Shown here: piece by piece, positions 1 to 6,377 of the stretch
How positions within the stretch are numbered: position 1 is the stretch's first letter
Layout: every line of letters starts with the position of its first letter
Assembly (NCBI GenBank): GCA_947471245.1
Contig: CANIXM010000121.1
Coordinates: 1 to 6,377 of the forward strand
Source: Paludibacteraceae bacterium
GTDB lineage: Bacteria; Bacteroidota; Bacteroidia; Bacteroidales; Paludibacteraceae
DNA: 6,377 nucleotides
Direction of reading: 5' to 3'
Notes under the pieces: generated by a model
Seen by the model: only the letters and a program-made list of their open reading frames with translations
Databases searched by the model: none
What the model was told of the DNA's origin: nothing
Program-made: the position numbers and the translations under genes

Positions 1-4
1 ACAC

Positions 5-40
5 AAAAATAGAAAAAGACAGATTATTCACCTATCTTTT
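5..40 (-). terminator. Putative intrinsic terminator of the receptor/DUF4249 unit
   Basis: Read on the minus strand, positions 40-32 pair with 22-14 (nine pairs, one of them G-U, the outer three A-T) around a 9-nt loop. A T-rich stretch interrupted by CTA follows. It lies about 70 nt beyond the stop codon of the DUF4249 gene and points the right way to end that transcript. The stem is short and A-T rich, so termination may be leaky. No gene is visible in positions 1-111. Confidence 0.42.
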
Positions 41-111
41 CCATTCTGGTCCTAAATACTTTCTGTGATTACTAGCACTTTAAACTCCATCGCCAAATCT
101 GACACATGACC

Positions 112-1113
112 CTAATACTTCCTTTTGGATGTAGGCATTAAGGTGAAGGTACGTGAGAATTTGTAACTAGAGCTTGCACCTAGGATACCAATCCCTCCCA
201 CTACGTTGCTCTTGATTTGAACTGGTTCAGAGAAGGGACCACTTTCACTATAGTACCTATCTTTGGTCAACAGAAAATTGTAGTAATCACGACTCAAATT
301 TTCTACTGTAGTTTCTATTCGTATTGAATCAACTTTCAATGCCAATGAATCTAAATTACCACTATAGATGACATTCTCAAATTTTATGGTATAGGATTTC
401 CCTTTAAAAAAATCATCTTTGAAATATGTAATACCGTACATTTCAGACCCAAGTACATCTTTGTTTCCTTCATCAACAGGAGTAAGTATCGTCATTGAAG
501 GTCTGTAATAATTAAAATTTGAATACGGATTATTCATAATAGTAGTTGTATCTTTATAAAAAAACTTAAACTCCGTAGTTCTGATTTGATAGAAATTATC
601 TTGCGTTGGATCATCTACAAGCACAAATGAGGAATTCACTCTTAGATTCTCACCGTAATAAGAATAATAATCTTGTCCTTGACTTTCAATAGATTCAATA
701 AACAAACTATCATGCTTTGCTGACTCCATTTTTAATGCATCTGGGATACGACTCACAGCGTAGGCTGTACCATTTTTGGGTGTAGTCACTACAAGTTTTA
801 CTTGCTCTCCATATTTGGGTTGATAGGTGGATGAATAAATTCCTTGTCCCCAATTTTTAAGTGTGGCAACAAACTTCTCATTGACATACAAATCTACCTG
901 CGCATCGTTAATCAAGATATATTCTTTTTTACTTGAAAGAAAAAATCGACTCAAGCTAACTTGAACAGATACAGTATCATTGGCATTCAAAAAGCTATTT
1001 ACTACAAGCTTCTGTTGGCTTTCCTTTGCGTTAAATTCAACGACTGATTCACATGAATTTATAGTAAACAATAATAATACAATAACAAATTGGATATAAT
1101 TTATTTTTAACAT
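112..1113 (-). CDS. DUF4249 family outer-membrane lipoprotein
   Basis: A 333-residue protein with a lipoprotein signal: a hydrophobic segment at about residues 8-19, then INSC with the lipidated Cys at 21. The mature N-terminus has the early beta-rich segment usual in DUF4249 (KLVVNSFLNANDTVSVQVS, 35-53; INDAQVDLYVNE, 68-79; a GIYSS turn at 91-95). The C-terminal family signature is PFSEPVQIKSNVVGGIGILGA (293-313). Length is normal and the frame is intact. ATG at 1113 is the natural start because it directly precedes the signal peptide. It lies 41 bp downstream of the TonB-dependent receptor on the same strand, with no terminator visible between them, so co-transcription is likely. DUF4249 genes commonly follow receptors of this type in Bacteroidota. 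By analogy with SusD-type partners it may be a surface-exposed accessory to the receptor, but that role is inferred and the substrate is unknown. Confidence 0.88.
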   Translation of the reverse strand: MLKINYIQFVIVLLLFTINSCESVVEFNAKESQQKLVVNSFLNANDTVSVQVSLSRFFLSSKKEYILINDAQVDLYVNEKFVATLKNWGQGIYSSTYQPKYGEQVKLVVTTPKNGTAYAVSRIPDALKMESAKHDSLFIESIESQGQDYYSYYGENLRVNSSFVLVDDPTQDNFYQIRTTEFKFFYKDTTTIMNNPYSNFNYYRPSMTILTPVDEGNKDVLGSEMYGITYFKDDFFKGKSYTIKFENVIYSGNLDSLALKVDSIRIETTVENLSRDYYNFLLTKDRYYSESGPFSEPVQIKSNVVGGIGILGASSSYKFSRTFTLMPTSKRKY

Positions 1114-1154
1114 ACTGTCGTATCTATGAGTTAATGACTTTGAAATGGTTAATT

Positions 1155-3527
1155 CTAGAATTTGAAAGAATAACTAAATGATGGAATAAATGGAAACATG
1201 GTCAATTTTTTCAAAATCGGACCTCGTGGATTGTAGCTGTCTACATACAGATAATCCGCATTCAACTGATTGTAAACATTGTACAACTGAATGGACCAAG
1301 TACGAACTCCATGTTTTTTTTGTTTATGCCAGTTGAATGACAAGTCCAAATGATGGTATTCGGGAAATCTGTAATTATTTCTTGAACTGATATATCCACC
1401 CGTTTGACCAAAATCAGAATACATAGAATATTCATTTTGCATGTTTTTGACTTTATCCAATGGATAATTTTGCATTGCCAAGGTACCAGCTTTGCCCGAA
1501 CTATACACCCACACAGCACCAATATCAAATGTTTCAGAGAATTTGTGCGACAACACCACACTTATACTATGACGAATATCAAACCGATCGGGAAATACAT
1601 TACCAAAATTGAGCTCTTGTCCTGGTTTATTGAACAATCGTTCTGCTTTGGCCCAGGTGTAACTAACCCATCCAGTGGTAGCACCAACGTCTTTTTTCAC
1701 CAACAATTCAGCTCCATACGACCATCCTCTACCCATTACCACCTTATCCTCCCATGTGGTGTTGGTCGATCCGAAATTGGCAAAACTAGCACCATCTTTG
1801 TATTCAAGGAGGTTATCCATAGACTTATAATAGCCCTCAATAGACACATCAAATAAATTCAAAAGGTTATAAAACACACCTCCAGCAAATTGCTGAGAAT
1901 ACATGGGGGCTATTCGCTTAGTGGTAGGCACCCAAAGGTCGGTAGGCAAACTGATGTTATTGTTGGACAACAAATGGATATTCTGAGTCATATAAGAATA
2001 TGCACCTTTGATGGACAAGTTGTCTGTGAGTAAATATCGAAGACTTGTGCGTGGTTGAATGTTATTATACGTTTGACCTTGTACATTGAACAACGAATGA
2101 TGTAAACCTAAATTAAGACTTAATCTATCATTTACAGTATAATTATCCTCACAATAGTTCATTATTTCCATTGCATTAATATTACCGCCACCAAAAGCAG
2201 TATCAAGTTTTGTACCTTCAAATTTTGAACGAAATGAGGTTACGCTGGGAATAAATGTGTGGTAAAGTGCATTAGTCCCAAATTTCACACTGTGATTGTG
2301 GTTTGGAGAGTAGTCAAAATCAACTTTGCCACTCCAATCATGAATCCCTGTATTGAACATCAATTTCATTGATTCCTCTTCTGGAAGATTTTTATTAATG
2401 GTACTTTCTATTGCCAAATCAAACCGATATCGTGTGTAAGCCAATGATGTATTGACAAAAAGCTTATTGTTAATGATGTGATTCCACTTCAACGCTCCAA
2501 TCATATTTCCCCAATACCAGTTCATTTTGTTAGAGCCAAGTGACACGGGCATATCGGCATAGATGACATCATCTCCTGAATAGCCACTAAATACAATATT
2601 ATCTCTGTCTGAAAATCGATGAGTAACTTTTCCACTTAAATCATAGAAAAAGTAGCCTGCTGAGACAGGAGTACCTGTAGAATAACTGCTTACTGATCGA
2701 ATAATTGGCTGTAACAACAAATCAAAATAGGTTCTTCTCCCTGAAATGGCAAAGGTGGTGTTGCTGTTGAAAACAGGACCCTCAAGGAACAATTTCGACG
2801 AGACTAATCCGATGCTTCCATTACCATGAATTTTTTTATTATTTCCATCTTTCAATCTAACATCCACCACCGATGAAAGTCTTCCACCAAAGCGGGCAGG
2901 GAAATCACCCTTGTATAGTGTCACGCTTTTGATAGCATTGGCATCAAAGGCCGAAAAAAAGCCAAACATGTGATTAACATTGTATAGCGGAGTTCCATCC
3001 AATAAAAATAAGTTTTGATCTGGACCACCTCCTCTGACGTACATCCCCGATGACCCTTCTGTTCCACCCTTTACCCCAGGCAATAACTGTAAAACCTTTA
3101 CCACATCCGATTCACCCATAATCACTGGCAATGTTTTGACTTGATCTACATTGATGGTCACTGCACTCATGTGCACACCATGTACACCCGTTTCATCGCG
3201 ACGACCTTCTACCACCACTTCTTTAAGTTGCTTTCCTACCATTTTTACATTCAACACCGAGTCCTTTTGAATATCTAACGCTATAAGAATGGTTTTATAA
3301 CCCATATAAGAAAAAGCTAATGTCGATTTTCCAACTGGTACTTCCAATGAAAAAAATCCATAATTATTGGTAAAAGTCCCCACATTAGTGGTTTTTTCAT
3401 GGACCGATCCAGAAATTATGGTTTCACCACTCAGCGAGTCAGTCACAAAACCACTGACAGTAACACGTTGACTCATCACTGACAGCGACAAACACAAGAA
3501 CAAAAACACTCCAATTAACTTACTCAT
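1155..3527 (-). CDS. TonB-dependent outer-membrane receptor with carboxypeptidase-regulatory-like N-terminal domain
   Basis: A 790-residue TonB-dependent transporter. The frame is open to a TTG at 3533, but ATG at 3527 is preferred because it gives a clean signal peptide MSKLIGVFLFLCLSLSVMS (1-19). Domains in order: carboxypeptidase-regulatory-like beta-sandwich (about 21-98, with NNYGFFSLEVPVG and FSYMGYKT); a KEVVVEG segment (102-108) that may be the TonB box; plug (about 120-228, with LLPGVKGG, MYVRGGGPDQNLFLLDG at 162-178 and GRLSSVVDVRLKDG at 215-228); then a 22-stranded-type barrel to the C-terminus. Barrel motifs typical of this DUF4249-linked subfamily include LPTDLWVP (527-534), YGAELLVKK (604-612), FPDRFDIRHS (645-654) and YNVYNQLNADY (749-759). 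The chain ends in Phe, as outer-membrane barrels do. It is the first gene of a pair with the DUF4249 lipoprotein. No SusD, sigma or anti-sigma gene is present and there is no STN signalling domain, so sigma-linked regulation is not indicated. The imported substrate cannot be inferred. Confidence 0.93.
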   Translation of the reverse strand: MSKLIGVFLFLCLSLSVMSQRVTVSGFVTDSLSGETIISGSVHEKTTNVGTFTNNYGFFSLEVPVGKSTLAFSYMGYKTILIALDIQKDSVLNVKMVGKQLKEVVVEGRRDETGVHGVHMSAVTINVDQVKTLPVIMGESDVVKVLQLLPGVKGGTEGSSGMYVRGGGPDQNLFLLDGTPLYNVNHMFGFFSAFDANAIKSVTLYKGDFPARFGGRLSSVVDVRLKDGNNKKIHGNGSIGLVSSKLFLEGPVFNSNTTFAISGRRTYFDLLLQPIIRSVSSYSTGTPVSAGYFFYDLSGKVTHRFSDRDNIVFSGYSGDDVIYADMPVSLGSNKMNWYWGNMIGALKWNHIINNKLFVNTSLAYTRYRFDLAIESTINKNLPEEESMKLMFNTGIHDWSGKVDFDYSPNHNHSVKFGTNALYHTFIPSVTSFRSKFEGTKLDTAFGGGNINAMEIMNYCEDNYTVNDRLSLNLGLHHSLFNVQGQTYNNIQPRTSLRYLLTDNLSIKGAYSYMTQNIHLLSNNNISLPTDLWVPTTKRIAPMYSQQFAGGVFYNLLNLFDVSIEGYYKSMDNLLEYKDGASFANFGSTNTTWEDKVVMGRGWSYGAELLVKKDVGATTGWVSYTWAKAERLFNKPGQELNFGNVFPDRFDIRHSISVVLSHKFSETFDIGAVWVYSSGKAGTLAMQNYPLDKVKNMQNEYSMYSDFGQTGGYISSRNNYRFPEYHHLDLSFNWHKQKKHGVRTWSIQLYNVYNQLNADYLYVDSYNPRGPILKKLTMFPFIPSFSYSFKF

Positions 3528-4002
3528 AATCAATTTATAAATTAAACACCTAACATTAACAAACTTAAGAAATGAAAGCTAACTTTGATAGAAATCTGAC
3601 AGTTCTTATTAACATATCTTCATTCAGATTGCATTGTAAAGACTACAAACTAGCCTTAAAAGAACACAAACATCCTCTATGTGAAAAATTGTTTTGCAAA
3701 ATTAAACCAAATAAATGCATATCCAAAACTTAAAACAAGTCAATTGAATCAATTTTTTATAATAAAACATAACTTAAAGCATAGTTTATTAACAATTCAA
3801 GTTATAGAGAAATGAACAATAACCAAACTATCAAAACCATTACTCTAAAAGAAGTATCCATTCAATTAGTATATTTAAAAGCCTTGCAACAGGCAAAAAT
3901 AACAAAGCCATGATTTCTAGTCCGCACAAACAACTAACAAAAAACCAAACAACAATATCCACAAAAAATAAACACAAAACATTATGTTAAAAAAGATTCT
4001 TT
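3528..4002. other. A-rich divergent intergenic region without a convincing gene
   Basis: This is the left part of the gap between the divergent receptor and beta-helix genes. Two short plus-strand frames start with ATG. One is 53 codons (3572-3733, four Cys in the product), overlaps sequence just upstream of the receptor promoter, and is of a length expected by chance in DNA this A+T rich. The other is 33 codons (3812-3913), with a more protein-like product described under findings. There is a 13-bp palindrome, AATTGA-A-TCAATT, at 3742-3754 followed by a T-run; it is too weak to call a terminator. I see no tRNA, insertion-sequence end or CRISPR repeat here. Confidence 0.6.
3560..3567 (-). promoter_or_regulatory. 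Putative -7 promoter element for the receptor/DUF4249 unit
   Basis: On the minus strand this reads TAAGTTTG, a match to the Bacteroidota -7 consensus TAnnTTTG. Transcription would begin near 3553 and give a 5' leader of about 25 nt before the ATG at 3527. I see no TTG at the usual -33 position (about 3585-3592), so the call rests on one box and its placement. Confidence 0.4.
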
Positions 4003-4018
4003 TATGAAACCAATTACT

Positions 4019-4026
4019 TATATTTG
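4019..4026 (+). promoter_or_regulatory. -7 promoter element for the beta-helix gene
   Basis: The sequence is TATATTTG, an exact match to the Bacteroidota -7 consensus TAnnTTTG and followed by C. Together with the preceding AAACCAATTAC it is conserved in the right-hand repeat copy. A start near 4033 would leave an untranslated leader of about 200 nt. No good -33 TTG is visible 19-20 nt upstream in either copy, which may mean an activator or another sigma factor is involved (inference). Confidence 0.62.
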
Positions 4027-4039
4027 CAATCCGCATAAT

Positions 4040-4107
4040 TTAGTGCTAAAGGACTAACACTTTGCACTTAAAGAATTTGCACACTGATAAAAAAAATGGG
4101 TTTTCAC
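4040..4107 (+). promoter_or_regulatory. Conserved 5' leader element, putative cis-acting RNA, left copy
   Basis: This part of the untranslated leader is conserved in the right-hand copy. It can form a hairpin with TTAGTGC (4040-4046) and GGACTAA (4051-4057) around a UAAA loop, with one internal G-G mismatch. The 5' arm can instead pair with GCACTTA (4064-4070), also with one mismatch. The element ends with an A-run and an ATG at 4096 that opens an 11-codon frame (4096-4131, product MGFHKQNCHFY); its first four codons are conserved in the other copy. It lies about 130 nt before the beta-helix start codon. I do not recognise it as a known riboswitch. It could equally be a protein-binding site on DNA or RNA. 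Confidence 0.5.
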
Positions 4108-4234
4108 AAACAAAACTGTCATTTTTACTGAATATAATTTCAGAAATCATAGCAATGGTCTATTCTTAGCCACGTGTTGTTGATTTAGATACTATAAATA
4201 TCAATTTAGCGCATAACCTTAAACCATTTACATT

Positions 4235-6181
4235 ATGAAAAAAATCTCTCTTTTTGGTGCATCTGCACTGCTCTTTTGTGTATTACAGACAACAACTCTG
4301 AATGCAAAAACCTATTACATCAGTCCATCCGGCAATAACAGTACTGGACTTACAAAAGCAAATGCCTGGACAGGAGTTTCTAATATTGCAAGTACTGTTG
4401 TTTCTGGCGATACCGTCTTATTCGAAGGAAATCAAACTTTTACTGGAAATATTGCTATTTCATCTACTAACGCCAATAACCCTTCAAAACCTACCGTGTT
4501 TTCTTCTTATGGAACTGGGAGGGCCACTATCAAGACAACGACTTCTGTATGCGGTTTCAAATCAACCAATGCACAAGGAATAGCAATCAAAAACCTTATT
4601 TTCCAAGGCCCTAACCCTGCAAAATATGCAAAAGACATTGACGGCATTATGTTCTACACCACCAATACTTCAGGGTATCTATCTAACATATTGGTAAGAA
4701 ATGTAGAGGTTTCAGGATTCGGATTTTGTGGCATTAGATGTTATTCCAACTGGGCACCTTCAGTAGGTGCAGGATTTAAGAGAGTTGTCATAGATAGTTG
4801 TTCTGTTCATGATTGTAAAGAGAATGGGATAGTAACTATGGCTTATGATATCAGCAATACTACTTATCAGAATTACAATGTAAAAGTAACCAACTGTAAA
4901 GTTTATGACATTACTGGATATTATGCTGGTAATGCCCATAAAGGAAGCGGAATTGTTTTATCCCAAGTGGACTCTGCTTTAATAGAAAAATGTGTGGCAT
5001 ACAACACTGGAACAGCCAATTCTGGTTGTGGTGGACCTGGTGGAATATGGGTTTGGGCTGCCAAGAACGTATTGATTCAATTTTGCGAAAGCCATCATAA
5101 CTCTAGTGGCACTACTTCAGGTTGTGACGGTTTGGGATTTGACTTAGACGGAGGAGTAACCAATACCACCATTCAATACTGCTATTCACACGACAATGAT
5201 GGGGCAGGTTACTTGCTTGGAAATTTCTCGGGTGCAAGACCATGGGGTAGCAATACAGTAAGGTATTGTATCAGTGTCAACGATGCTCGGTCTAATAACA
5301 GTTCGATTACCCTTTTCACTGCCGCAGGAACTACTTGGGACGGTCTAAAATTCTATAATAATACGGTATATTCTACGCCATACAGTAATCAGAACAGTGG
5401 CACAGCGCAGAGATATCAAAGTTCTGCATTTCAAATGTCTGACTGGAGTTCTTCTACTATGACAAATATTGAATGCTACAATAACATTTTCCAAACCACA
5501 AGTGGTGTTGCATTAATTAATATTCCCAGCTCATATGTAACAGCTACAAGTCCAAAATTCATTAACAATCTTTATTGGACTACTGGTGGCGCTTACAAAA
5601 TGACTTATGGCACCCCTACTTACACTTCTCTTGCTACTTTCAGAGGCACTAACAGAGAACAATTAAGTTCTGTCAATTATGGTCTTAACGTTGACCCACT
5701 ATTAACAAATGTATCTTCACCTGCACCAACATTGTACCCTGCAACTATTGAAACATTAGATGCTTATAAAATCACATCTAACTCTCCTGCAAAAGATGCT
5801 GGTTTAGACCTATTCACAAAATTCAGCATCAACGTAGGACTACGTGACTACTGGAACAACATCAGCAAAACAGATGCTGGATATGACATAGGTGCACATG
5901 AATATACTTCTACACCTACAGAAGTGGCTAATAACTCAGTGTCCAGTGGATTAATGATTTTCCCAAATCCTTCTTTCGGAGAATTTGGAGTGATGTTTGA
6001 CAATCAAGTTGGCGCTGAAGTTAAAATCAGCATCACTGACATCAGTGGCAAGTTAGTCTACGAAACCATCTCCAAAGAAAGTCTTTTAAAATTTGGCAAT
6101 CTCGGACTTGGAACTGGAGTCTACTTCGTATCTGCCAAAGGACAAAACGTAAATGCGACAGGCAAACTCATAATCAAATAG
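4235..6181 (+). CDS. Secreted right-handed parallel beta-helix protein with T9SS type A sorting domain
   Basis: A 648-residue exported protein. A Sec signal peptide (about 1-24, ending TTLNA) is followed by KTYYISPSGNN, a common opening of secreted beta-helix proteins. Residues from about 110 to 450 form a beta-helix whose coils carry repeats of the form hydrophobic-x-x-C/N followed by a turn (for example VVIDSCSVHD, VLIQFCESHH, TTIQYCYSHD). The GLGFDLDGG (299-307) and YSHDNDGAGYLL (317-328) segments resemble a recurrent block I recall from such proteins. SPAKDAG (517-523) and DAGYDIGAHEY (547-557) match the choice-of-anchor Q-like end of the helix. The C-terminus (about 574-648, with FPNPS, ISITDISGKLVYE, LGTGVYFV and final KLIIK) is a T9SS type A sorting domain, predicting export across the outer membrane and surface anchoring or release. 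The fold is shared by polysaccharide lyases, hydrolases and adhesins, and I cannot identify catalytic residues with confidence. It sits alone between its own promoter and terminator. No Shine-Dalgarno is visible before the ATG. Confidence 0.9.
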   Translation: MKKISLFGASALLFCVLQTTTLNAKTYYISPSGNNSTGLTKANAWTGVSNIASTVVSGDTVLFEGNQTFTGNIAISSTNANNPSKPTVFSSYGTGRATIKTTTSVCGFKSTNAQGIAIKNLIFQGPNPAKYAKDIDGIMFYTTNTSGYLSNILVRNVEVSGFGFCGIRCYSNWAPSVGAGFKRVVIDSCSVHDCKENGIVTMAYDISNTTYQNYNVKVTNCKVYDITGYYAGNAHKGSGIVLSQVDSALIEKCVAYNTGTANSGCGGPGGIWVWAAKNVLIQFCESHHNSSGTTSGCDGLGFDLDGGVTNTTIQYCYSHDNDGAGYLLGNFSGARPWGSNTVRYCISVNDARSNNSSITLFTAAGTTWDGLKFYNNTVYSTPYSNQNSGTAQRYQSSAFQMSDWSSSTMTNIECYNNIFQTTSGVALINIPSSYVTATSPKFINNLYWTTGGAYKMTYGTPTYTSLATFRGTNREQLSSVNYGLNVDPLLTNVSSPAPTLYPATIETLDAYKITSNSPAKDAGLDLFTKFSINVGLRDYWNNISKTDAGYDIGAHEYTSTPTEVANNSVSSGLMIFPNPSFGEFGVMFDNQVGAEVKISITDISGKLVYETISKESLLKFGNLGLGTGVYFVSAKGQNVNATGKLIIK

Positions 6182-6203
6182 TACTACAGACAGACTCCTT
6201 TTC

Positions 6204-6245
6204 TGGGAGGATAGCTAGACTCTAGCTATCCTCCCATTTTTTTTT
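6204..6245 (+). terminator. Strong intrinsic terminator of the beta-helix gene
   Basis: A perfect 15-bp stem (6204-6218 with 6222-6236) encloses a 3-nt loop ACT and is followed by nine T residues (6237-6245). The stem base is G+C rich (TGGGAGG/CCTCCCA). It begins 23 nt after the stop codon. It separates this transcript from the second promoter-leader copy, so the downstream gene has independent transcription. Confidence 0.93.
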
Positions 6246-6272
6246 CAAAAAATCATTTAAAAGAGTAGTAAA

Positions 6273-6375
6273 TATTAAACCAATTACATATATTTGCCAC
6301 TACTCCATTTTAGTTCTAAAGGACTAACTTTTTACACCTAAAGAATTAGTCCACTGATAAAAAATGGGGTTTCAC
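6273..6375 (+). repeat. Right copy of the promoter-leader direct repeat
   Basis: This is the counterpart of 4003-4107, beginning 27 nt after the T-tract of the terminator. Similarity continues to within 2 nt of the window edge, so its full length and the gene it precedes are not visible. At this level of divergence the copies look old and maintained rather than newly duplicated (inference). Confidence 0.85.
6289..6296 (+). promoter_or_regulatory. -7 promoter element for a gene beyond the right edge
   Basis: The sequence is TATATTTG, identical to the element at 4019-4026 and preceded by the same AAACCAATTAC block with one change further on. It lies after the terminator and points off the window, which implies a further plus-strand gene starting roughly 130 nt past the edge if the leader keeps its length. 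Confidence 0.6.
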
Positions 6376-6377
6376 TG
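6310..6377 (+). promoter_or_regulatory. Conserved 5' leader element, putative cis-acting RNA, right copy, cut by the window edge
   Basis: TTAGTTC (6310-6316) pairs fully with GGACTAA (6321-6327) across a UAAA tetraloop: seven pairs including one G-U. GGACTAA also pairs perfectly over seven bases with TTAGTCC (6346-6352), so the two hairpins are mutually exclusive. An ATG at 6364 after the A-run opens codons for M-G-F-H before the sequence ends. Confidence 0.48.

Larger units (their letters stand above)
4003..4107 (+). repeat. Left copy of a promoter-leader direct repeat
   Basis: It aligns without gaps to 6273-6360 at an offset of 2270 bp across 4003-4090 (69 of 88 identical by hand count). 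After two extra A residues in this copy, the alignment continues to about 4107. The best-matching blocks are AAACCAATTAC plus TATATTTGC, CTAAAGGACTAAC, AAAGAATT and CACTGATAAAAAA. The poorest block is 4031-4040 (3 of 10), where transcription should start. The copies flank the beta-helix gene and its terminator, so the repeated unit is promoter, leader, gene and terminator. Confidence 0.85.

Noticed and set aside
1404..1856. 150-codon plus-strand frame, with a 99-codon minus-strand frame at 1262-1561
   Set aside because: Both lie inside the receptor gene in other frames. Their products show no domain pattern, and the receptor frame has continuous family motifs.
3528..3533. TTG at 3533 as start of the receptor, two codons upstream
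   Set aside because: ATG at 3527 gives a standard signal peptide, and nothing favours the rarer TTG.
3572..3733. 53-codon plus-strand frame with four Cys in the product
   Set aside because: This length is expected by chance in A+T-rich DNA. It begins beside the receptor promoter, and I see no promoter or family motif for it.
3742..3760. Palindrome AATTGA-A-TCAATT followed by a T-run
   Set aside because: The stem would be five A-T-rich pairs, too weak for a terminator, and there is no gene to end. It could be an operator but nothing supports that.
4302..4583. 93-codon plus-strand frame
   Set aside because: It overlaps the beta-helix gene in another frame and its product has no recognisable pattern.
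4003..6375. Repeats as integron attC sites or ends of a mobile element
   Set aside because: The copies are direct repeats, not long imperfect palindromes with an RYYYAAC/GTTRRRY core. There is no transposase or integrase, and no target duplication is visible. They include a promoter positioned for transcription of the gene.
4003..6375. CRISPR array
   Set aside because: There are only two copies 2270 bp apart and imperfect, with a gene between them and no spacers.

Overview
The window looks like A+T-rich chromosomal DNA from a member of the Bacteroidota. Three things point there: a TonB-dependent receptor with an N-terminal carboxypeptidase-regulatory-like domain paired with a DUF4249 lipoprotein, a secreted protein ending in a type IX secretion (T9SS) type A sorting domain, and TAnnTTTG-type -7 promoter elements with no Shine-Dalgarno sequences. 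I cannot assign a genus.

Layout. On the minus strand, a two-gene unit runs from about 3560 down to about 5: a -7 element, a 790-residue TonB-dependent outer-membrane receptor (3527 to 1155), a 41-bp gap, a 333-residue DUF4249 lipoprotein (1113 to 112) and a modest hairpin/T-tract terminator at the left edge. The two products probably form an outer-membrane uptake complex; the substrate cannot be read from the sequence. A gene-poor, A-rich divergent intergenic region of about 700 bp follows (3528-4234). On the plus strand, a monocistronic unit holds a promoter, a leader of about 200 nt, a 648-residue secreted right-handed beta-helix protein (4235-6181) and a very strong intrinsic terminator (6204-6245).

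The most interesting signal is a diverged direct repeat that the genes do not explain. The promoter plus the first part of the leader upstream of the beta-helix gene (about 4003-4107) recurs after its terminator (about 6273-6375). The two copies align without gaps for 88 positions (69 identical by my count) at an offset of 2270 bp, then continue after a 2-nt indel. The right copy runs off the window, so it probably drives another, unseen gene. Similarity is strong in the -7 box and in the transcribed leader but collapses in the 10 nt around the expected transcription start. That pattern fits selection on a promoter and an RNA leader rather than a recent duplication. The leader can form a UAAA-loop hairpin with competing partners, and both copies contain an ATG opening the same four codons, M-G-F-H. 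I do not recognise it as a named riboswitch or attenuator.

Within the beta-helix protein, eleven coils can be aligned on one ladder position. It is Asn in the outer coils and Cys in six consecutive central coils.
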